Assembly: GCF_001698815.1 (NCBI RefSeq)
Contig: NZ_LGSI01000037.1
Span: 2,791-66,790, forward strand
DNA length: 64,000 bases
Reading direction: 5' to 3'
Origin: Pseudomonas syringae
GTDB taxonomy: Bacteria; Pseudomonadota; Gammaproteobacteria; Pseudomonadales; Pseudomonadaceae
Shown here piece by piece: positions 60,453 through 64,000 of this stretch (its first letter is position 1; each line of letters starts with the position of its first letter). A program made the translations under genes and the position numbers. The notes below the pieces were generated by a model. The model was given only the letters and a program-made list of their open reading frames with translations, ran no database searches and was not told the origin of the DNA.

Positions 60453-61294
60453 GGCAGGTTTTCCGCAGTCCGTTGCCGTAGCCAGCCGCCGACGACCAGC
60501 CAGTAACCGACCCACACCAGCAAGGTCATGCCACTGGGGGTTGCCCGATAACCGGCAAAACCGGCAAGAAAACTGCCCAATCCATGGCTGTCGCTCAACA
60601 GAGCGCTGCTGTCCCAAAGCGCCTCGCCAACGAGGCTATAAACCCACTCCGGCACATCGAGCGCCAATAGTTGGCCGTTGATGCGCTCGCTGCCGCTGAC
60701 CAGCAGTGCCGCGCCAAGCATCAGCAGGATGATTTCGCTGATTGCAAAGAAGCGCTGCCAGGAAATGAAGCGGCGACTGCTGTGTAACAGGCCGATGGTG
60801 AGCGCCGACAGCACCAGTCCGAATGCGCCACCGACGGCGAACAAGGCCAGCTCCGGGCCTCGCAAACGCGCGCCGGCACCGTAGAGAAATACCACGGTCT
60901 CGCTGCCTTCGCGGCTGACGGCGAGCATCGCCAACACTAACAGCCCAAGGCCGCCGCGCCGGGCCAGATGGCTATCGGCGTGGCGTCGCAAGTCATGTTT
61001 GAGCGTGCGCCCGTGGTGATGCATCCAGCCCACCATTTGCACCATCAGCAGACTGGCAATCAGCGCCAGTGCGGCCTGGAACCATTCACTGGCCGAGCCG
61101 CTCATGGCCTCACCGGCAAACAGAATCAGCACCGCGAGCAGGCCTGAGAGCAGCAAACCCAGCATCACACCGCCCCACAGGAACTTGACCAGCCGATTGC
61201 CTTGGCCTTGCTGGCTGGCCCAGGCCTGGAGAATGCCGATCACCAGCAGCGCCTCGACGCTTTCGCGCCAGACGATGAACATTGATTGATTCAT
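60440..61294 (-). CDS. ftrC: FTR1-family iron permease FtrC
   Basis: FtrC is the inner-membrane permease for oxidised iron. The 284-residue protein has seven predicted helices and both hallmark motifs: RESVEALL at 10-17 (R-E-x-x-E) and REGSE at 128-132. The length is normal. It lies between the cupredoxin and ferredoxin genes in the order ftrA-B-C-D on the minus strand. Confidence 0.93.
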   Translation of the reverse strand: MNQSMFIVWRESVEALLVIGILQAWASQQGQGNRLVKFLWGGVMLGLLLSGLLAVLILFAGEAMSGSASEWFQAALALIASLLMVQMVGWMHHHGRTLKHDLRRHADSHLARRGGLGLLVLAMLAVSREGSETVVFLYGAGARLRGPELALFAVGGAFGLVLSALTIGLLHSSRRFISWQRFFAISEIILLMLGAALLVSGSERINGQLLALDVPEWVYSLVGEALWDSSALLSDSHGLGSFLAGFAGYRATPSGMTLLVWVGYWLVVGGWLRQRTAENLPCPT

Positions 61295-61316
61295 GGAAAC
61301 TCCGTGCGTGGACGGG

Positions 61317-61649
61317 TTATTTGGCGAGGATGCCGCCCTCGGGCAGTTGCGGATTGAACTCGTCGAAAAAGGGATAGTGACCGGGCCTCAGCGGGTGAAT
61401 GACGACGAAGGTGGTGACGCCCGGCGACAGTACTTTTTCAACCCGCAGCGGTGTGCTCTCGAACTCGGCCGGCCCTTGACCATCGTTTTTCAGGACGATC
61501 TTGAAACGCTGCCCGGCCGGTACCTCCAGCAAGGCGGGAGTGAAGTGGCCATCGCGCAGGATCAGTTCGTAGGTCGGTAGCTCGGCATGGGCGGTCAACG
61601 GCGCAACGGCTCCGGCGAGCATCAGCCAGGCAAGAGGCAGGCGCTTCAT
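61317..61649 (-). CDS. ftrB: Periplasmic cupredoxin-like protein FtrB
   Basis: FtrB is proposed to oxidise Fe(II) or transfer electrons. The 110-residue precursor has a signal peptide (to about residue 22, LTAHA) and a single cupredoxin domain (YELILRDGHFTPALLEVPAG, then GHYPFFDEFNP). A classical type-1 Cys ligand is not evident, as in other FtrB/cupredoxin_1 proteins. It begins directly after the ftrA stop codon. Confidence 0.88.
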   Translation of the reverse strand: MKRLPLAWLMLAGAVAPLTAHAELPTYELILRDGHFTPALLEVPAGQRFKIVLKNDGQGPAEFESTPLRVEKVLSPGVTTFVVIHPLRPGHYPFFDEFNPQLPEGGILAK

Positions 61650-62174
61650 TCAATAGCCGCCTTTTTTACCAATCCCGGCGTAGATGAATTCGTAGTGCAA
61701 TTCGCAGCGTTCGAACCAGGGCGCTACACCGGTTTCCTTATCGGTATGACGTCCGAGGGAGCCGTGACCGGCGGGTGGCAGGACGGTGAAGGTCAGTTGA
61801 TATTTGCCCGGCCCCAGCAACTTCACGTTGTCGCCATAGTGCGGGCCGTCATTGGCGACCATCGCATGGAAGTCGCCCTTGAGTTCGTCCGGGTCGCCGG
61901 CTTTTTTCAAGTTGAACGAGACATTGAGGTAAGGCACGAAACTGCCTTCCTGAAAGCCCTGCCGATTGTCGGCGGTGGCCCGAATGTCGGCCTCCAGATG
62001 GACATCCGAATCGGCCGTGGCCCGCATCATGCCAGCCGGCGCCATCTCGATCGGTTGCAGATACACCGCCCCGACTTCCAGCCCCTGACACAGCTGTGGT
62101 TCTCCAATCGGGTATTCCTTTGCGTGAGCCAAAGGTGCAAGCAGGAGCAGGGCGAGTGAGAGGTGGGTACGCAT
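61650..62174 (-). CDS. ftrA: Periplasmic iron-binding protein FtrA (P19/Tp34 family)
   Basis: FtrA binds iron (and often copper) in the periplasm. The 174-residue precursor has a signal peptide (cleavage after LAHA, about 18) and the family motifs EYPIGEPQLCQGLEVGAVY, the His/Met region PAGMMRATADSDVHLEADI and PYLNVSF with downstream GPHYGDNV. It is the first gene of the operon and lies 55 bases downstream of a Fur box. Confidence 0.92.
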   Translation of the reverse strand: MRTHLSLALLLLAPLAHAKEYPIGEPQLCQGLEVGAVYLQPIEMAPAGMMRATADSDVHLEADIRATADNRQGFQEGSFVPYLNVSFNLKKAGDPDELKGDFHAMVANDGPHYGDNVKLLGPGKYQLTFTVLPPAGHGSLGRHTDKETGVAPWFERCELHYEFIYAGIGKKGGY

Positions 62175-62228
62175 GATGTCTTCCTGAGCACTGACGAGTA
62201 GGAACCCGAGTCTAGGAAGTTTTTCTGC

Positions 62229-62249
62229 GAATAATAATGATTGTTATCA
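62229..62249. promoter_or_regulatory. Fur box upstream of the ftr operon
   Basis: The minus strand reads TTGATAACAATCATTATTAT, close to the 19-bp Fur consensus of GATAAT-type hexamers. The site lies before ftrA, so iron-repressed expression is expected. Confidence 0.75.
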
Positions 62250-62261
62250 AGTTTCGTGTGA

Positions 62262-62621
62262 TTAAACCGCTGGCTCGTCACGCTGGCGAAATCGTTGGGC
62301 GCGTTCGACGCTGTGGGTCATCTGTGCAGCCGCGTGAACGGTCAACGGATGTTGGGTAAAACCGGGTCTGGGGGAAATGTAGTCGGCCATTTCCCGGGCC
62401 ACGGCGAGCTGGCGTTCCGAACCTTCGGCCAGCAGCGCGATGACCAGGTTTTCCAGGGCAATGACCCGGACACGCAAGTGAACCAGTTCGGCGTGGGTCA
62501 ACGCGGGCGGGGCGGTGAACGCCTCGCCATCGATGGACTGTGCGGCGTTTTGATCGTCCCATGTCGACAGGGGTGGATGGTCGGGTGTCTCAGCATTTTG
62601 GAAAGGATTTTTATTGAGCAT
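62262..62621 (-). CDS. Hypothetical helical protein
   Basis: This 119-residue soluble protein starts MLNKNPFQNAETPDHPPLST and contains HLRVRVIALENLVIALLAEG and a helical C-terminus (AQMTHSVERAQRFR). No family is recognised. ATG 62621 has GGAGACG upstream. It is transcribed away from the DUF3079 gene, with the Anr box at 62708 between them. A small Pseudomonas protein of unknown role is all that can be said. Confidence 0.65.
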   Translation of the reverse strand: MLNKNPFQNAETPDHPPLSTWDDQNAAQSIDGEAFTAPPALTHAELVHLRVRVIALENLVIALLAEGSERQLAVAREMADYISPRPGFTQHPLTVHAAAQMTHSVERAQRFRQRDEPAV

Positions 62622-62707
62622 GAGCGACGTCTCCAAGTCTGATCAGCAGTTGCAAGCTTAGCCCCAGGATCGCGATGGGGCGAGGGCAGCTGCTCGATGT
62701 CGATATC

Positions 62708-62721
62708 TTGATATCCATCAA
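62708..62721. promoter_or_regulatory. Perfect Anr/FNR box (TTGAT-N4-ATCAA)
   Basis: TTGATATCCATCAA lies 60 bases before the DUF3079 start and 86 bases before the divergent gene at 62621. It is a perfect consensus and may control either or both. Confidence 0.7.
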
Positions 62722-62781
62722 GGATAACGTTGCACCCAGGCTGTAAGTTGGGAGTACGCCTCTCGATGAACGGAGAACGGC

Positions 62782-62994
62782 ATGGCCAAGAACTTCCCCG
62801 CCAACCCCTCGCACCCCGAACGGATCTGTTGGGGATGCGACCAGTATTGTCCGGCCAAATCCCTCGCCTGCGGCAATGGCTCCGACCGGACGATGCATCC
62901 GGCCGAGCTGTTCGGCGAAGATTGGGACGTACCCGGCGACTGGGGCCTGGACAAGCTCATCGTCACAGACAAAGCGCCGGATAAAGGTGTGTAG
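62782..62994 (+). CDS. DUF3079 protein with conserved cysteines
   Basis: The 70-residue protein begins MAKNFPANPSHPERICWGCD and shows CDQYCPAKSLACGNG and HPAELFGEDW, matching DUF3079. Four Cys residues in the first third suggest metal or Fe-S binding. Role unknown. A perfect Anr box upstream suggests induction at low oxygen. Confidence 0.82.
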   Translation: MAKNFPANPSHPERICWGCDQYCPAKSLACGNGSDRTMHPAELFGEDWDVPGDWGLDKLIVTDKAPDKGV

Positions 62995-63069
62995 TGGGTT
63001 GGCATCACCCTGCAGTGACACTTCAAGGGCTCGTCGTCCTGATGCGCCTGACCGTTGCGTGACCGGTAT

Positions 63070-63279
63070 TTAAATCCCGAGTCCAAACCTGAAGTTGCCA
63101 AACTTCCAGTCTGGCGAACTTTTCTGGTAGCAGCCTGGCTGGTTGGCCGGTGTTGCGTCGCAGGATATCTTCCCGACTTTGCTTGAACCCTGGCCTTCGC
63201 CGGTGCCGCGTTCGCTGTATACAGCGCAGCCACCCAGCATCGGCAACGCTAATGCCAGGGCAAGTATCAGATGCTTCAT
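63070..63279 (-). CDS. Small lipoprotein
   Basis: The 69-residue precursor has a lipoprotein signal (MKHLILALALALPMLGGCAV, lipobox LGGC with Cys18) and a short mature part containing two Cys (ISCDATPANQPGC) that could pair. No family is recognised. MKHL is preferred over the in-frame start 6 codons upstream. Confidence 0.7.
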   Translation of the reverse strand: MKHLILALALALPMLGGCAVYSERGTGEGQGSSKVGKISCDATPANQPGCYQKSSPDWKFGNFRFGLGI

Positions 63280-63356
63280 ATGTCTTTCCTTAAACATAAA
63301 TGGGTTCGGCCATTAAAACATATCTGATTACCTGCACCCGGCACTGCCGGGTGGTT

Positions 63357-64000
63357 TCAGCGCAGCAATCCACGCTGCGCGAGATTTCTCATCAATGCGC
63401 CGACCCCAAACGTCCAGGGCGGTGCCTGATGGCTGCCGGTCACGCGGTTGTGCAGGGCGCCCAGTGACGCGGATGAAATGCTCACCAGATCGCCTTCCTT
63501 GTGAGTAAAGCCCTGGCCTGGCAGGTCGCGATCATCGGTGGGGGCGAAGAGTGTGCCGAGAAACAGCACGAAGCCGTCCGGGTATTGGTGGTTGGCATTG
63601 AGTGTCTGCGCGGCGAGATCTGCCGGATCACGGCTGATCTGACTCATGGAACTACTGCCGTTGAGCACGTAGTCGTCATTGCCTTCGACCCGCAGGGCCA
63701 CTTCACAGCGCCGCACATCGTCAAGGCTGAAATGTTCGTCGAACAGGCGAATGAACGGCCCCAATGCGCAGGAAGCGTTGTTGTCCTTGGCCTTGCTCAG
63801 CAGTAACGCGCTGCGGCCTTCGACGTCGCGCAGGTTGACGTCGTTCCCCAGGGTCGCACCGTGAATACGGCCTCGGCTATCCACGGCCAGCACCACTTCC
63901 GGTTCCGGGTTGTTCCAGCTCGACTCGGGATGAATCCCGATGGCGCTGCCGCTGCCCACGGCGGCCAGGAGCGGCGCCTTGGTGAAGATTTCCGCGTCAG
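63357..64000 (-). CDS. Fumarylacetoacetate hydrolase family protein (partial, N-terminus outside window)
   Basis: At least 214 residues of the C-terminal part are in view and the frame is open to the window edge. FAH-fold signatures are ESSWNNPEPEVVLAVDSRG, GATLGNDVNLRDVEGRSALL and PDGFVLFLGTLFAPTDDRD, the metal and substrate region. Such enzymes hydrolyse or dehydrate 3-oxo acids, and relatives act in pentose or aromatic breakdown (2-keto-3-deoxy acid dehydratases). The exact reaction cannot be assigned. Confidence 0.85.
   Translation of the reverse strand, partial: DAEIFTKAPLLAAVGSGSAIGIHPESSWNNPEPEVVLAVDSRGRIHGATLGNDVNLRDVEGRSALLLSKAKDNNASCALGPFIRLFDEHFSLDDVRRCEVALRVEGNDDYVLNGSSSMSQISRDPADLAAQTLNANHQYPDGFVLFLGTLFAPTDDRDLPGQGFTHKEGDLVSISSASLGALHNRVTGSHQAPPWTFGVGALMRNLAQRGLLR

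Overview
The window looks like the chromosome of a Pseudomonas, most likely of the P. fluorescens group. The basis is a GC-rich composition, Pseudomonas-type T6SS, Ftr iron-uptake and nos genes, Anr/FNR-type boxes, and small families such as DUF2986 and DUF3079. This is inferred from recognised protein families; no database search was run.

Region by region: (1) 0-10.5 kb is a worn accessory zone. It holds an IS66-family element (its tnpC runs off the left edge, its tnpA is frameshifted), two sister XRE regulators facing each other, a decayed phage-type cell-wall hydrolase, a 1314-residue RTX protein with a von Willebrand A domain between two RTX blocks, a broken SRAP gene and a LexA-like box. 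(2) 10.5-40.1 kb is bracketed by two near-identical 46-bp copies of the 3' end of a tRNA-Pro(GGG) gene, each followed by its own terminator. Between them lies a complete type VI secretion locus: tssA-B-C-hcp-E-F-G-clpV, then a spike-loading block (DUF2169-pentapeptide fusion, large VgrG, second pentapeptide protein, DUF3540, PAAR-like DUF4150), then tssJ-K-L-M, then a LuxR-type response regulator and its histidine kinase. No integrase is present. (3) 40.4-44.4 kb is a sialidase-like / membrane / LTA-synthase-like sulfatase operon. (4) 44.4-52.9 kb carries DUF2986, an aldo/keto reductase remnant, a UPF0303 protein, a LacI-controlled sugar cluster (oxidoreductase, isomerase, transporter) with a clear promoter and operator, a LysR regulator and a MarR-GNAT regulator with its own palindrome. 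(5) 52.9-59.0 kb is an anaerobic-metabolism region with three Anr/Dnr-type boxes. It contains a small membrane protein, a HemN paralogue lacking the radical-SAM cysteines, true HemN, and a wrecked nitrous-oxide-reductase accessory locus (nosD tail joined to a headless nosF, then intact nosY and nosL), followed by a truncated NrdG joined to a chemoreceptor tail. (6) 59.1-62.2 kb is a Fur-boxed FtrABCD ferrous-iron uptake operon. (7) 62.2-64 kb holds small conserved proteins, a fourth Anr box, a lipoprotein and a partial fumarylacetoacetate-hydrolase-family gene.

The strongest points for follow-up are the T6SS island between tRNA-Pro fragments, the VgrG with a long helical insertion in its OB-fold and an unassigned C-terminal extension, the cluster-less HemN paralogue in an Anr-boxed operon, and the deletion-scarred nos locus.
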